The notes under the pieces were generated by a model, which saw only the letters and a list, made by a program, of their open reading frames with translations, was not told where the DNA came from and did not search any database. From contig OZ020304.1 of NCBI GenBank assembly GCA_963971305.1, positions 2,480,001-2,544,000 on the forward strand: a stretch of 64,000 nt of DNA. The letters run 5' to 3'. Both the position numbers and the translations under genes were made by a program. Source of the stretch: Arcuatula senhousia (Eukaryota > Mollusca > Bivalvia > Mytilida > Mytilidae). Shown one piece after another: positions 31,801 to 46,800 of the stretch; the stretch's first letter is position 1, and the number at the start of each line of letters is the position of its first letter.

Positions 31801-34800
31801 CTCCCATTAGTGTAAAAGGTACAATTTTTATTATCAAGGTTTTTTTGTTGTTTTTGTTTTTAGGGGGTTTTGTTTTGTTTTTGTTTTTTGTAAATCTGTA
31901 TCTTTGTGGAATTTCAAATACTCAGTTTGCAATTAAATTATTGATATATTTTCGTGCAAATGGGCAAATATTACGCTGGACCCAGCATAAGCCAATTTTC
32001 GTGCTTTATGATTCAACCGTAATGTTACTGGTACTCTCAAAAGACCTTGATTGAAAGAAGAACCAAACGGGCATTCGGATGTCAAAAGTCAACACTGGCT
32101 AAGACAAAATCAGTTAACTCGAACGGGAATAGCTCGAAGATATAAACAAGATAAAACATACAAACAAAAACGCAAACGTAAGTAGTAATGAAAGTAAAGC
32201 AATGTGCTGTGAAATGGTTAAGCATCCAGTTCCTGCTAGTTGCACGAAGTCCACAGAACAAAGGCAAGACCAGAGGCAGAGCGAGCTAACGTCAAAACAA
32301 AACACAGGTGCTCCTGACGTCATAATCTTTTTGAAATGTAACTGCATTTTGGATTTTTTTTACTGTAGACGTACCATTGGAACCCATTCACAATATAACT
32401 ACCGCTGGAAATATATTTTACAACGAACCTACGGGAGAAATACTTGCCGTCATACAATGGGATGATATTTCTGGTATGTAATTTTCAAAGATGCTGTAGG
32501 CCTTAGCCGCATGAAATTTTGTTCGTGAGTGAAGAAATTATGTGCATAAAACTTATACACTGTTAACGGAATGAGCCAGAAAAAAGTTTGAATTACGAGA
32601 TTATATGTAATATGATTAAGGCCCTGCCTTTTTAGTGAGCATCGAAAATCTATATACCTTTTAAAAATAAATCCATGTGCTCAACCGGCTAAGTTTAACG
32701 TAAAGAGTTAACTTTTAGAAAAGGAATTAAATAGTAGCAAAGTCTGACCCCACCAAACCCAAATCATATACACTTGAGATAGTTGTTTTTTTTAAATATC
32801 TGGGATCAATAACTACTTATTAAAAATTCCATTATTTGTGCAAATAATAAATCCTGTAACATTCTGGGACGACATTAAGCGGGGACGAAATTATCCATTT
32901 TATCGATTACGTGACGTCATTTCCTTGTCAGAGTATTTCGCGCTTCTTCAGCAGACCATAACAACATAAGTAAATTTATGTATTTCTTTATCTTATTTCA
33001 TCTTACTTAGAATTTAACAAAGCTTGGTCAGTATCATGCGTTGCCGAAAGCTAGCTCGGTAATTTCCGGAAAATCGTTTTTCAGCGGAAAAGACCGAATG
33101 GTGTTTAAATAAAAATCTGTGTGTAAAAATAAACAAGTGGTTGAATGAGGGTTTTATCACTGTTTTTGAATTTCAATTTTTACATTTTTGCATAACAGAT
33201 TATGATGTATTTTTATAAGCCCAGAGGGTTGATTGTTTTACTTGCTCCGTGCCTATTATTTTTTTTTCACTCCGTAAAAGTAAACCTGTTCCGGTTTTAT
33301 CGTTAGTATATTTCTGGCACATCTCAAAACATGCACAATGCCGTAGGGCTCGCATCTGCGATGCTCGCTATTATTTTCAAACTTATGTAGGTATATATAT
33401 GAACATAATGATTATTGTTATTCTTATTTGACACCAGTCTGTTAAAGGAATGGACTATCATAAACTTAAAATGACAATATAAGTTACGAAAACGGGTTTT
33501 TATAGTGGAGGCTATTCGAATCTCATGTCTGTTAGATCCGAAAGAATTCCAATCGAGACTAACGGTACCCATCCCCAACCACGAGGAGGTTATGATTAGA
33601 ATTCTGGAAGTATTATAATGATATACTTTATCTGACGGAACAAAGGATATCAAATTATCTGCATCTAAATTAAATAAACTTTTATTTTCAGATTTAGACG
33701 ATGAAGTAGTAGCAAACTATGACTGGAATGACGTCACCATGCTGCACTGTCCAAGGATAAGTCAAAACATGCAGCCAATCTTTGAGAAGTTCTATGGAAA
33801 TGTAATTATAAGTAGAATAAACGACATTGGGAAAGACACTTTAGCTTAACGCTTAACGTAAACGGTTTTCATCTCAGATGTAATATTTGTCGAAAAGCTT
33901 CGTGAGTGAGTGAGTGAGTTGGTGTTTTACGCCCTTGCAACATTATATAGGTTATTTAAAGGCGATGAACATGAAAGGAATTATAAAATGAACATGAAAG
34001 GATGATAAAATGAACATGAAAGGATGATAAAATGAACATGAAGTGATGATGATAAATGAAATATGGGGGTGGGGTGGGTAACAAAAATATAGTAAATTTT
34101 GAAAAACCACAGGAAAAGGGGAGAGCTGGGTAGGGGCCGAAAATTAAGCCTATGTGGTGCACTACTTGGCGGTCAACAAAGGGGTCTTTTACGTGCACGA
34201 AGAGTGGCACTCTCCACACACGTTGGCTCACTATGGTCAGCGGTCAGGGTTACCGTATATTAGACCTGACAACCCCTGTAGACGAGGGCCACCCTATTCA
34301 GCCACCTAGGGTACACACTTGGTCGCTCTGTGGACTGAGCACTGACCCGACGTCAGAATCCCAAGACCCTTAGTCGCCTCTTACGACAAGATAAGCTCTG
34401 CTGCGGGCCTATTCGCCACCCGGGCCCTGCACGGTACCGAAAAGCTTCTTAAATTCTTTGATTTTTAGCAGATCTAACTGATCGGATGTGCGTTTCGACC
34501 TTTCAAGACTCACCAGAGACGCTTTAACCAAGACTTGAAGGGAAAATAGTCTAGAATATAAACGATTATAGTTTAGGTGCAGAGTAAGTGCTAAATTCTA
34601 TGCATTAACGTACACTCTTAGGTATAAAGTCTTGTAACGACAATCACAATTAAGCATTATTACGATACTATCTTATAGTCTAGGCATTTCATTAAGGTTA
34701 CTGGTATGGTTGGTTTTCTTTGTTTCAGCGAGGACGGAAGTTTCGAGTAATGCGAGTTAGCAGAGATGCCTATGGCTGTGTATTTACGACCCAGGTTGGG

Positions 34801-37800
34801 TGATATAACTTAATTTGGTCTAGTATTAAACTTATTTTTTATTCATTTACACGTTATTTAAATTGAATTCATAATTTATACAAATAAATTTTAAAAGTTA
34901 CTTTTTCCCAACCATTTTTTCCAAATCGTGAAAATCATTATAACAATCTATAGGTTCATGAATGAACAAGCTAATCTATTAAGAGCCAAAAATTAGATAC
35001 TTAACAGATAAATTCAAACGCTGTTGCAGAGGAGACTTAAATCTTTCTTTGAATAGAAAAACAAAAACTATCGTTATCGCTGTGGAAATCTGAAGACAGT
35101 CAAAAAAAAATTGAGATATATTATTTTAACCCAAAAAAGGAGTATAGGAGAAAATGGTATACACCAGTTTATCATGAGACCATTGTCTACCTTTTTTACC
35201 TATTGTCTTTGTTAAAATAACGCACCTTAAATTGTTTTGCCTGGCTTAAGATTTCCAGCATAAACCATAGCCGTTGAAAGCCCGTGATCAAGACACATAA
35301 AAAATCTTTCTTTGTAGATTAAAGCCCATTCTGTATGTAACGACACGGGCGGATGGACTAATTTTACTGTAGATTTAAGAGGTAGAAAAGTTAATTCTTA
35401 ATAAAGACTTAATATAAATACTATCAAGAAACATTCAAAACTGTGACAGTTGCAATAATAGATATCCTGTTATGTTTTAGAACAGTGTTGCGTTTGACTA
35501 TCGAACTCTAAGATCGCAATGGAAGAGGGATTTTTCTAAGTTACATCCACAATTTCTTTTGAAATTGTATACCTGTGAGGATCACAGCGATCTGCAATAT
35601 TTCTCTGTTGTGTCTTTTTCTTCTTGGACATTTAAGATTGATCATCCCTGTGGTAGTTTTGTAATTACTTTTTTTTACAACAAAAAACATTACACACTGG
35701 ACTTTTTTCCTAATAAACTTTTGTAGCTTCTTTTTCCAATTCTGTCTTATATATATTTTGCTGATTATTTCCAGATTGCAAAGCCATTCAGCATTTTCCC
35801 TGTCCTCCTGCTAATAGTAAGTACACTGATGAAACTACATCGACTGATCATGATGATTGTGTCGCACAACCGTGGTGTGTTTATGTTTGTGTTGATCCTG
35901 TAAGCGCAATGGAAGAGGTGGGTTTGGTTTAACCCAGCATTTCATTTGAAATGTTCCCACAACGTTGGTTGTATAAACAAATTAGAAAGTTGAACAATTT
36001 ATAAAAAGGGTCACTTTGCAATTCAAATTTTTGATGGAAATAAACATAATTTTCATTTTAAATCTTGAAAAATGATTTAAGCATGTACGTTTTGTACTTT
36101 CTTGGAGCAGATTTTTCTCACCGCTAGCTTACAAGTACTGATTAGTTCAGTTGCTTAAAACATAACATTCTACTTGGTTTTCCTAATATAAAATATGGGT
36201 TTTTTTTCAAAGTTTCAACGCCTGGTAATGTTGGACATATCGCCATGACGGCTAATAGAAGTCAAAGTCCAGTAGTAATTCATTTGTCATGGACCCCACC
36301 CTTAGACTTGGGGACCTTTGGTATGATTGATCACTATGAGATACGATGGGGAAGAGTTAGAGCACCTGATCCGAGGGATTTTTTCCAGAATTATGAGTTC
36401 CTTACCACACCAAATACGACCAATCTTAAAAATGTAAGTGTAATTTTGATTTTATTTAGATGGGTAATTCTGTGTTTTTTTATTTATTTATGTTTTTAAT
36501 TCGGAACCCACAAACAAAATTTTAATTATTCATATATTTTATAAGAACATTATTGCACACGACCTTTTTAATTGTTAAATAACAATTTAACTGATAGATC
36601 TAAACGGATAGGAAAAAAACGGAATGGAGAAAATTTTATGGGCAATATGTCATGATAAACGTTATGGAAGTGTATCGACAAGCAGAAAGTGCTTTCCCTC
36701 GCAGAGTAGTAAGTTAATGCAACTAATTGAAGATTCGTTGTTTTTATCTGGTTACACCCCAAATGCCAAAAAGAGCAAAAAGTATACTGTTTCTGTATCC
36801 GTCATTCCTTTTTTTGTCATTTCGTATTCGTAATTCTGTCATTCCATCACATTTTGCATTGCTCTTTACTTAGCTAGTGTTGGTATTTAGTTACAAGCAT
36901 AAATGTACTGGAAAATTTATCTGTCATCTACTTCTTTATATTTGTCGAAAGTTACAGTTAAAATATGAAGGGGGGTTATAAAGAAGCAAATTAGCACAAA
37001 AGAGGCATTCGAGTGTCAAAAGTTCGAAAGGGCAACGACACAACCGGTAAAATTAGTGAGGATTGGGTTAAGGCTTTTCATTGATTTGTTTTAGGATTCC
37101 ACGTCTTGGTCAGTTAACGTGTCAATTGACTTACTATCAACAGGAAGCACATCAAGTCTATTATATGGATTTCAGGTGGGTTGGTTATCCTGGTTATTTT
37201 TAAAGGGAAATCTCAATGAAAATGCTCATTTTAGTATTAAGTTTGAATATACATTTGAGTAAAATTCAATATTGTCATGTCATTGAAGAGTAAAGTTACA
37301 AAGGAAACAATATTCTCAAATGAAAATAAAATGTTTTTATTTAAGCGTAGTGTTAATTTTCGCGGTTCCTTATATATGTTACTAGTATTACGTTTGATAC
37401 GATCGATTAATTTTTCGCATGGTCTAATTTTCATGTAGCGATGATTGTTGCGAGTACTTAAAGGTACGGTAAATGATTTTTCTAAAAAAAAAATCCTGAC
37501 AGCTAGAGTCCTAAAAGTTTTTGAGTTCAATAAATTAAAATCAATACACAGTCTCAAAAATATTTTTTTTTTTAACCAGAACAATCAGACAGCAAAGGGG
37601 GCTCGTACAATTGAACTTTTTGTCAAATAAGTTCTAATTTTAAGCTTAAACATTTTAAGTTTTAACTTGGTTTTTACTCAACGTTAAACGCTTTTTCTGA
37701 ACCTTCATTGCTTAATTATGTTCTGTTATATTTCCAACTGATATATAAAATCAATACTTGTATATCGGTATTATACAATAACCACTCTAGTTGGTGTGTA

Positions 37801-40800
37801 AACAATTGTAATTTGTGATCTAGAATTTATACGACTTCCTTTGGTAATAATAAAGTGGATTTGTGACTTTTTAGATCATCCCTATGGGGCCTCGTCAAAG
37901 GGTAGCAAACTATGACGCCTTTGTTATAAATACGATAGAAATATCAGATAATTCACAGACAAGTAAAGGTAATCTATAGTTCACAAACACGTTAAAGTTA
38001 ACCGATTATTTACAAATAGGTAAAGGTAATCAATAGTTCACGAAGAAGTAAAGGTAATTGATAGTTCACGAACAAGTAAAGGTAATTGATAATTCACAAC
38101 AAGTAAAGGTAATCGAAAGTTCACGAACAAGTAAAGGTAATCGATAGTTCACAAACAAGGCAAGTAATCGATAATTCGCATACTAGTTAAAGTAAAGGAA
38201 ACGATAGTTCACAAACAAGTAAACGTAATATATAGTTCATTAACAAGTCAAGGTAATAAATAGTTCACAAACGATTCAAGGTTATCGATTTAGTTAGTAA
38301 GTTAGTTTTTGCGCTACTCCAAATTAGCGCGATTTCGGCTATATACGAGAGATGAACATGAAAGGAGTGATACAATGAACATGCAATGATGATGAAGTGG
38401 AGAAAAGGGGAACATAAGGCCAATCGTGGAGGAGATTTTTGACTGTCACTGGAAAAAGGAGTGATGGGTAGGGACAGGCAATTTAGCCTCCTGCATGGAG
38501 GTCCTACGGGCCCAACTCTTACCGAGACCTGCAGCAGGATTCTTTAACGTACAAGGAACGTGACATTTTTCCCAACAATGTGCACCACTATGGTTTGCAG
38601 TCAGGTTTTTCGCATTATTGCCTGACGACCCCGGCATGCATTATGACAGGGCTGCCTCATTCAATCACCTGGGCCATCCCAGTTGCTTTGTGGACAAAGC
38701 GGCCTGACCCGATTTCGGGTTTCTGGCGTTCTTTAATGTACTTTAATTGATAGTACACAAACAATTCTAGTAATCGTTAGTTCACAGACATGTCTAGATT
38801 ACGATAGATTACAGACAAGTAAACAAATATAACAGACAACATGCAATAAATGCTACACCTGGTGTGCGTTTCGTCATCAGAAACGCTCTAGATAAAAGCC
38901 AAAAGGGCGAATATTCCAAATATAATATGAATATAGAGAGCACAGAGCTATTAAAATCCGATTTTGAACCAAACTATGACAAAGATCAACCTAAGCATGG
39001 GAGAGAAAGAACCTTAGGATTCACAAACTGGTAAAATAAAGGTAACGACAAATTAAATAAGTAAAATGTAATGGTGCAACAAACAAGCATGTAACACAGA
39101 TAAACAATGGTAACAATGAATCACAGACCAGTAAAGGAAATCAATAGTTCATAGACAGGTTAAGGTAATCGATAGTTCACAGACAAGTTAAGGAAATCGA
39201 AAGTTCACAGACAAGTTAAGGTAATCGATAGATCACAGAAAAGTTAAGGTAATCAATAGTTCATAGACAAGTTAAGGTAATCGATAGTTCACAGACAAGT
39301 TAAGGTAATCAATAGTTCATAGACAAGTTAAGGTAATCGATAGTTCACAGACAAGTTAAGGTAATCAATAGTTCATAGACAAGTTAAGGTAATCGATAGT
39401 TCACAGACAAGTTAAGGCGATCGATAGTTCACAGACAAGTTAAGGACAGTTCACAGACAAGTAAAAGTAAAGAAAGTACACAGATGAACAAAGGTAACAT
39501 TGAATCACATGCAAGAAATTTACATTCTGCTCATGAGAATTTACCCTTTGAAATATACTTATACAGCATTACCAAAAAATAACTGCTTTATTGATACCTG
39601 TTTTGTTACCTTTTATAAAACGAATTAATAAAAGTATATATAGCGTTTTTGCTTCATTATGAATGGCAATATTCATCGCAGTTCTATCAACAGAAAAGTT
39701 CAGAATATTTGACGTGCGATTAATGCACATTTTTTTTATTTGGGACGTTCTATCCTATACTTGAAAAGTGAAAACAAACTAAAATATAAAGAGCATTTCA
39801 TTAAAATGAAAAGACATTGGTAGGCTGCAGAATTCAGACTAATACTTACTTTATATGAATAGGGGTGGAATAATCGTAGGGTTTTATATCATTTAGAAAA
39901 TATTCATTTTGAAATAAGAATGGTATCAGAAAAAATTGCTAGCTCTCAAACTTACTCGGTATTTCCTTTTTAAACAATAAGTTTCCTTATTTGTAATTTT
40001 AGGAAAGGTTCTTATGAACCGAAACGGTTTACAGGTTGTCCAACTAGATAAAACCTTAGATTTGGATATCATATGGGATTTCCATGCCAAGAGTGGACAT
40101 CATGCTGACAAATATGCTGCAAAGGTCGGACGATCTGTCGACGATACTGCTAAAAAAGAGCCAGGGGCCGAACAGTTTTATATTCTAGAAGGGGTGAGTT
40201 TTTAAATGATCATCCACGACTAAGCAATTAAAAATGTTTTATGTCTGTTATACAGAACTGTAAGAGCCTCTATGATCGATGTTTACCTTGATGTTGTAAA
40301 ATAAGCAAAAAATTACCCCCCCCCCCCAATTGGGCGTTATGGCTGTTTTGGTTCACTCAACGGGTAAAACCTAGCAGAGTTAATTTATAGAAATAGTTAT
40401 GTGCGGCAATATGCAATGGATTTGCCAATAAAACAAAATATAGTATCACTATCGGGTTGGCTATTGTTATACATTTGTATCTGCCAAAAAGAAGGATCTG
40501 TAGCATAAAATTCACCATTGGAACAATAATATAAAATCAAACTTCAAAATAAAAACCATCGGTTTTTAAAAAGTTTATTGATAAGGGTTTTCCTTTTATT
40601 TCAGAACTCCAACTGAATATACAGGCCAGCTGAAGGTTTTATCCAGTGTGCCACTTATAAATTTGTGAAGGATAATATTTTTTCATTAAGGAATAAAACT
40701 TTCAACATCTTTTTCTATTTTCTTAATTATGCAGGCTGTTAGCTGTGGCACACTGAGGCGAAAATACTATATTTTCCAATAATAAAACCATCAGCTGACA

Positions 40801-43800
40801 GCCTGTGTATTCAGTTTGTTTTCATTTATACTAATTCCACATTAACAACCCTTAAAGCTACTGAAAAACAAATTGATACATTCTTTAACTGAGATCAAGA
40901 CTGACTTCTTAATCAAATGCATAGGAGAACAAGCGAATTTCGTTTCATCATATTGTTTCGAATACAGCTTATCGTTTTCTTTATATCTACCTGATCTCAC
41001 AAAATTCGCACTGCTTGGAAGTTAAACAATAATAAAGGAAGCAGAGATGGGTCATTCGAATGTCAAAGTCTAAAAGGACAGAGATAAATTCTGTAAGCAC
41101 AAACGAAAACAACAAAGAAACATAAAACAGACAAATCAAATTAATAGCAATTAACAATACGAACTCAAGTTGAAATGAGAGTGACTCAAGTGTTCCAGAA
41201 GAGTGAGCACTTCCTGCTTGTTCAACACACGCTTTGCTAACGGTCAATTTAGCCTGTCAAATCCGGTAAAGGGAAAAAACAAAGCTCTACGACAAATCAA
41301 CATCTGTACTCATCAGAAAAATAGCAAACAAGCACAAGTCCTAAATAAAAAAAATCTTGAGTGAAGTAAATAAACGAGCAATGTTAGCATTTTCTGTGTC
41401 AGATGTGACACATCATAAAGAAAATTATGTTACTCTGACAAGCTCTGAAATAACACTAGAGAATAATAAAATGTGGAATAAACATTCGCGACAAAGATCG
41501 ATATAACAAGCGGTTATTTAAAAACCGACAGCAGCCTTCAACAAGGCCAGTAGGCGCTGCTCGCCGTTCTGCAATCGGCCCAGGGTCTAAATAACATGCA
41601 TATACCGGTAATTCAAATCCAGTCCTGAAATAGCCAAGGATAGTCCCCTTCTTAACAAGGAACAGAAAACACCAAAAAGACAAGTACAAACAAAAGCTTT
41701 GTCATAGATTCCGGGCTTAGGACAGGTGCATTTAAAATGTGGCAGGGTTAAACTAGTTTTTTGGACCCAACCTTCCCCTATCAATAATCACAGACAAAGC
41801 CTAAAAATTAATACACAATTAAAATCAAATCGACCAACTTTCAATTCCACTAGAGAGAACCTTAGACAAACAGACAACAAGAACAAAGAAAGGAAGAGGA
41901 ACTCTTTATAGAACACTCGTTGTTTCTGACAGCTAGCATCTTCGCTAGCCAAGGGTCACGATCAGCTATCTCTCATCTTCAAGATGAGAGATAGCGGATC
42001 GTAACCCTTGGCTAGCGAAGATGGACAGCTAGCTGAGAATCATTAATCGACTGATGTAAAAAAAAAATCAAGCATATCGATTTTAGATCCGACACGACAC
42101 TTCAAACAATTAATGATTTGCTGCAGTATCAGTTGTGATATGTAAACTCTAGAAGCTGGAGCGCAAGGAATGTTGTTACGCAAGAAGGGAAAGTTGAAGT
42201 CATCACGTTTCTCATAGAGATTTGTTTAACCAAGATACTACTAATAAGTATTTTACTGAGTGTCCCTCAGAATTCGAAATTCTTTCTTAATTCCCTTGAG
42301 TGTCTATAATGTTAAAACCAAAAGTCAAACTTGAACTTAATATTGCTAAACTAATGTCACATTTCAAAGTTACTCAACTAAAAAATCAAGATTGGGGACA
42401 AAAGATGCAGCTGTGCTAAGCAACACTGAGGCATAAGAAAACCCTAGATCCAATAGTAAGGTGCTCATAAAACTTTAAAATTGCTTAAATATGTATAATT
42501 GAAAATTGTCACTCTTCCGGAAAATCCAGGACAGGGTCAACAGATGGGAAAATATAACTGTGATAAGATGCAAGTTTCATCGACCTAGGGCATATAGGGT
42601 TTAGGATATGAATGAGCTCATAAAACTTCAACATCTACGGTTATCTAAAGCGAAACATTTGTCTACGTAATACAAAAAGCAAATAATTAAAATGCTCAAC
42701 TTTCGTAAAGTTTTGTGGACCTTTTTTGTAGTAGATAATGGGCAGTCCAATGGGCCCTAATTGTGCATCATTGTTCGTCAATTTTTTTTCTTCATTCGTA
42801 TTAAACAGACTTCTTACAATTACTTCAAAACAGTCATTTTGCTTTCTTCTTTTTTTTATAATGATGATGTCTTTACAATACAATGAACAACCGTGTTAAC
42901 AATACTGACTTCAACCGTGTTAACAATACTGACTTCAACCGTGTTAACAATACTGACTTCAACCGTGTTAACAATACTGACTTCAACCGTGTTAACAATA
43001 CTGACTTCCATTGTGATTTTTTAAATCGCTGTTTCTTTAATGTTGGTTGTGTCACATACACTAATTCCACATCTCTTTATCGTCTATTCCGTGTAAATTT
43101 CGAACTTTTCGAAACTCTTCGGTTCTTCAAACTCATAGGTATAGGTCAATCTTAGTTTGGGTTCCAGCTCTGTATATTTGGTTTTATTGTTGTATGCTCT
43201 TCAAATTCTTATATTGTTTAGCATTTCAATATTTTTGGGTGGAGCGCCTTTCATGGGTTTTGAATAAACGGATCAAAAACTATTGCCTGGGACATGTTAT
43301 AATTTTTGTTCTACCATCTAATCAATCCCAAAATTAAGATAAAAGCCACAACTAATTATTGGAATTAGAGTTAAACTTCGAAATAGATACTCAAGGAAGT
43401 AGTAACTTAGCACAGTTGCATCTGCATCTTTTGACCTTGACCTTGATTTTATGGTGACTTTGACAATTTTCAATACATATAAAAGCAGTGTAAAAGTTTA
43501 ATGAGCACCTCCATATCTCAAGTACTATTGGTCCTATGTTTCTTTTGACATTGACCTTTATTTTCTGGTTGAGTGACATTGGTTATTTTTATTGCATGCA
43601 TTAGCAATGTTTAAGTTTTATAAAATCCTTTTGATCTTAAACACTGAAAATCCTTATAAATTCAAAATATAGTGTAAGTTAAAAAGAATTATTGTTTCTG
43701 GTGGTGCCGGCAGGCGAGATATACTTTAGTGTTACAACTCTTGTTATATTTGCTTTGGTATTTTGTACTTTACACACAGAAGACGTGTTTACCAATAGAA

Positions 43801-46800
43801 AGTAACGCAAACTTTTTTGTAATTCTATTGTCAGAAATGCGTGTATCCATTTTTATTTCAATTTCTAGAAAGATGGAACATTGAAAATTTCTGTACAAGA
43901 ACCTGGAATCCATTTTATTCAGGTAAAAGCATTGTCGCCATACCTACTTACTCATCATTATTTAAAGATTGTTAAACTTTGTTTCTATCTTTTCTGCTTT
44001 GGCTAGTAGTTTTAACTAAGAATGCCAAAAATACACTTTAATGAAACTTCATTTTAACTTCATGTAAGCATTGTTCTGGATTTGCTATCCATTTGAAGAA
44101 AGCAATTTCAAGCTTCCATCATCGAACTATTGCAAGCTACAAACATTTATATACTCCCTTTTTATATCGCCTAATTGACAAAAAGAAACCTGATTTTTGT
44201 TAGGGTTGTCGATGTCGTCATCATCGCACAATTTCTGTCGCAACCATGAACACATGCAGTGTACATGGTGTATGCCCTTAAATTTGACTGGCAACTTAAT
44301 TTTATTGTATATTTAGGTGTATAGACTCTTCATTGTCTTGACCGTGGGTCCTGACCTAACCACTAATTTTATTTGAATATTTTAAACGCTTATAAAAGAT
44401 ACGTCTACTCAGGACGACTGAAATCAACTTTTTTCTTTTTTCATGACAGTTATCTCCCTTGCAAAATGCTTCTTACTCAGCCGAGGACATTGATTGGTCG
44501 AACGTGACGATGTACTCTTTCTATGTTTCAGGTAGATAATGTACAAAACTTATACCTTGTTCACATGAACGCCTCTTTCAATTTCGAAGTGGTAAAGTGC
44601 AAATTGTGTAGTCTACTAACTTCAGGGTGCCGTCGCTAAATCGCTAAATACTAGTATAACATTAAACAAATATGGCGCCCTTATTCGTTTTTGGCAAACT
44701 CTTGTAAGGCGCCAAAGAAGGCAAAATAGATTTAATCGACGTAGACGTCTGGACTTTTTCTTTTATTGATATCCAAACAGTGGTGTGAATAGACGAGGCA
44801 TTAGATGCTTAAATCATTATCATGAAATTGAAGAGTTATGAGAGGGTATAAATGAATTGCAAGTAACTACAGTCTATTAAATACTGGAAAAAATCTGCAC
44901 ATATTGTTCAAGGAAATAAAAACATAGAAACATAAAACATAACATGTTATTTTGAAAGCGCTTTTGTTTCTCACATTCAAGAAAATGGTTAAATAATTTA
45001 TTGACAAAATCTTATATAATCTATCATAAGCATAAAACTTTAGCAAAAATTGGTCATTTGCAAATCATTAATACACTGTTTTGTCGGTAGGTGTATCCAG
45101 TAATGCCCTGCAGACCGTTAAAACAGGTAACTTTAATACAGAAATTCACAAAAGCAAAACATAAAACATAAAAGAAAGAAAACAAAAATTCAAATAAAAA
45201 ATCAAAGTTTTTTGTTTTTTTTTAAGAAATGATTTTTCAACATCAAGTTGGCATTTTATTGGACAAAACCTTTTCACCTCTTCTTACCGAGTCGTTATCA
45301 TGAGACTGAAATTGTTCAGAAAAAATATACAATAAAAGATAATGAGATGTAAAATATGTGTTTGGGACACATCCCACATAAACAAGCGGCAATCAATTTA
45401 AATGGCCACAATGAAAACAGCCAGCAGCCTTCGACGAGACAAGTAGGAGCTGCTTGCCGTTTTGCGATTGGCCTTTTGAATCTCAAGAAAGTGAAAGATA
45501 ATTACAACAAAGCATCAAAGCATGTGATTAGAAAACTGTAGGCAGCATTTACAATGCTAAAATTTTTTTTTTTCTGTGCGTCTATCTTTTCGTACATGAA
45601 ACTGAAAAAATATGGTCTATATTTAATTCAAATCAATGAGAATTAAATAAAGGTAATAACAAAATTACCGAACTTGGAGAATCAATCTCAAATGTCCATA
45701 AGACGGGACAAAACAAGGAGAACATACCGGAAAATTGAAGATCGCAATGGTCCTGACTTGGTACAGGCATTTCAAAAGAAATGGTGGGTTAACTTAAACC
45801 AGTTTTAAGGCGCCAAACTTCTCTCTTCAATTGCGAAATGACATTTTTAAAAAAATATATAATATTACAAATCCTTAATTCTTTTACTAGAAAGATACAA
45901 GCTCATTCTAGCAGTTCTGTTTCCAATATTTCTTGTTGTCGTGATACCAACGGCTGTAATCATTATCAAATGGATGATGAGACTCAAACGTCTAAAACGG
46001 AAGTTAAATATGGAAAGGAGGCTTGGAAATATAGCCGATGACCAAAACAATAACTACACACAAATGGACCGACACCCACTAACATCTCACTATTACAGGT
46101 AAACGAAAAATAAATTTCAAATGGTTCGAAAAATTATTACATTTGTGAACCAAGTTTTCAAATGTGCTATGGGTTTGTAGTTTGTTGTCACAAAATTTTT
46201 GTCAGTTTTTTTGGGGAAGCCCCACACCGCCGAGTGACGGGTGGGTTTTTATAGTTGGCTACTCCAGTTACAGTTGAACCGTAGAAGGGAGTTGTCTCCT
46301 ACCAAGTGAAGGTTCTGGTCAGACTTCTTCTTATTTTGTTATGTAACTGATCTTCCTGCTGTTTGTTTAAATATTTTAAAACGCAGTTGAGATACGCTTT
46401 CTAAAGACCGTATCCTGGTTTACAGATAGTGTAAAGTACCATACTGCATATCAATTAGTTTTCTAGTTCTAGTTTGATGGTATATCATTTGTTTAATTCT
46501 AAAACAGCCTTTTAATTTGCAGTTTTATTACAAAGAAACTCATTCCACAATAGGAGTAGTTTTGTAATACTAGTCCAATTAAAAAAAGAAATCATCCTTT
46601 TGTGTGTTTGGCAACACTTTCTCCTGCTTGAATACTATTTTATTTCTTTATGTTCAGGGACACTTCAAATCAGCAGTCTTCAGTAGTGGCAGACAGATGG
46701 GAGCTACCCATAAGTTGTTTAAAGGTCGGGCGTTCCTTGGGAGCTGGGGCGTTTGGCCAAGTCCTAAAGGGACGAGTTAGCAAGAGTGTTCTACTGCATA

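Larger units (their letters stand above)
34795..36212. other. torso introns 9-11
   Basis: Apart from exons 10 and 11, only fragments of dispersed repeats (35500-35660, GCAATGGAAGAG). Confidence 0.4.
37947..39480 (+). repeat. 28-bp minisatellite of the torso exon 14/intron border, interrupted
   Basis: Unit GATAGTTCACAGACAAGTAA+AGGTAATC (28 bases). The first unit (37947-37974) is the exon end plus donor. About 11 decayed units run to 38285; a dispersed repeat (38300-38740) and a ribozyme-repeat fragment (38830-39030) interrupt; about 13 cleaner units follow at 39110-39470. An in-frame TAG follows in the second unit, so only the first donor is useful. Confidence 0.9.
40194..43868. other. torso intron 15
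   Basis: Holds a C run (40317-40327), a reverse retroelement tail (41035-41250), a dispersed repeat (41450-41620), a near-perfect palindrome and a 24-bp array (listed separately). 42050-42880 shows nothing recognised. Confidence 0.5.

Noticed and set aside
35775..35816. Reading exon 11 in phase 0 ([14 protein letters not shown])
   Set aside because: Phase 0 leads to a stop early in exon 12; with exon 10 included the phase 1 reading is consistent throughout.
42873..43155. Repeat-containing frames on both strands of the 24-bp array
   Set aside because: Because 24 is divisible by three the array is open by chance; no flanking splice sites fit torso.
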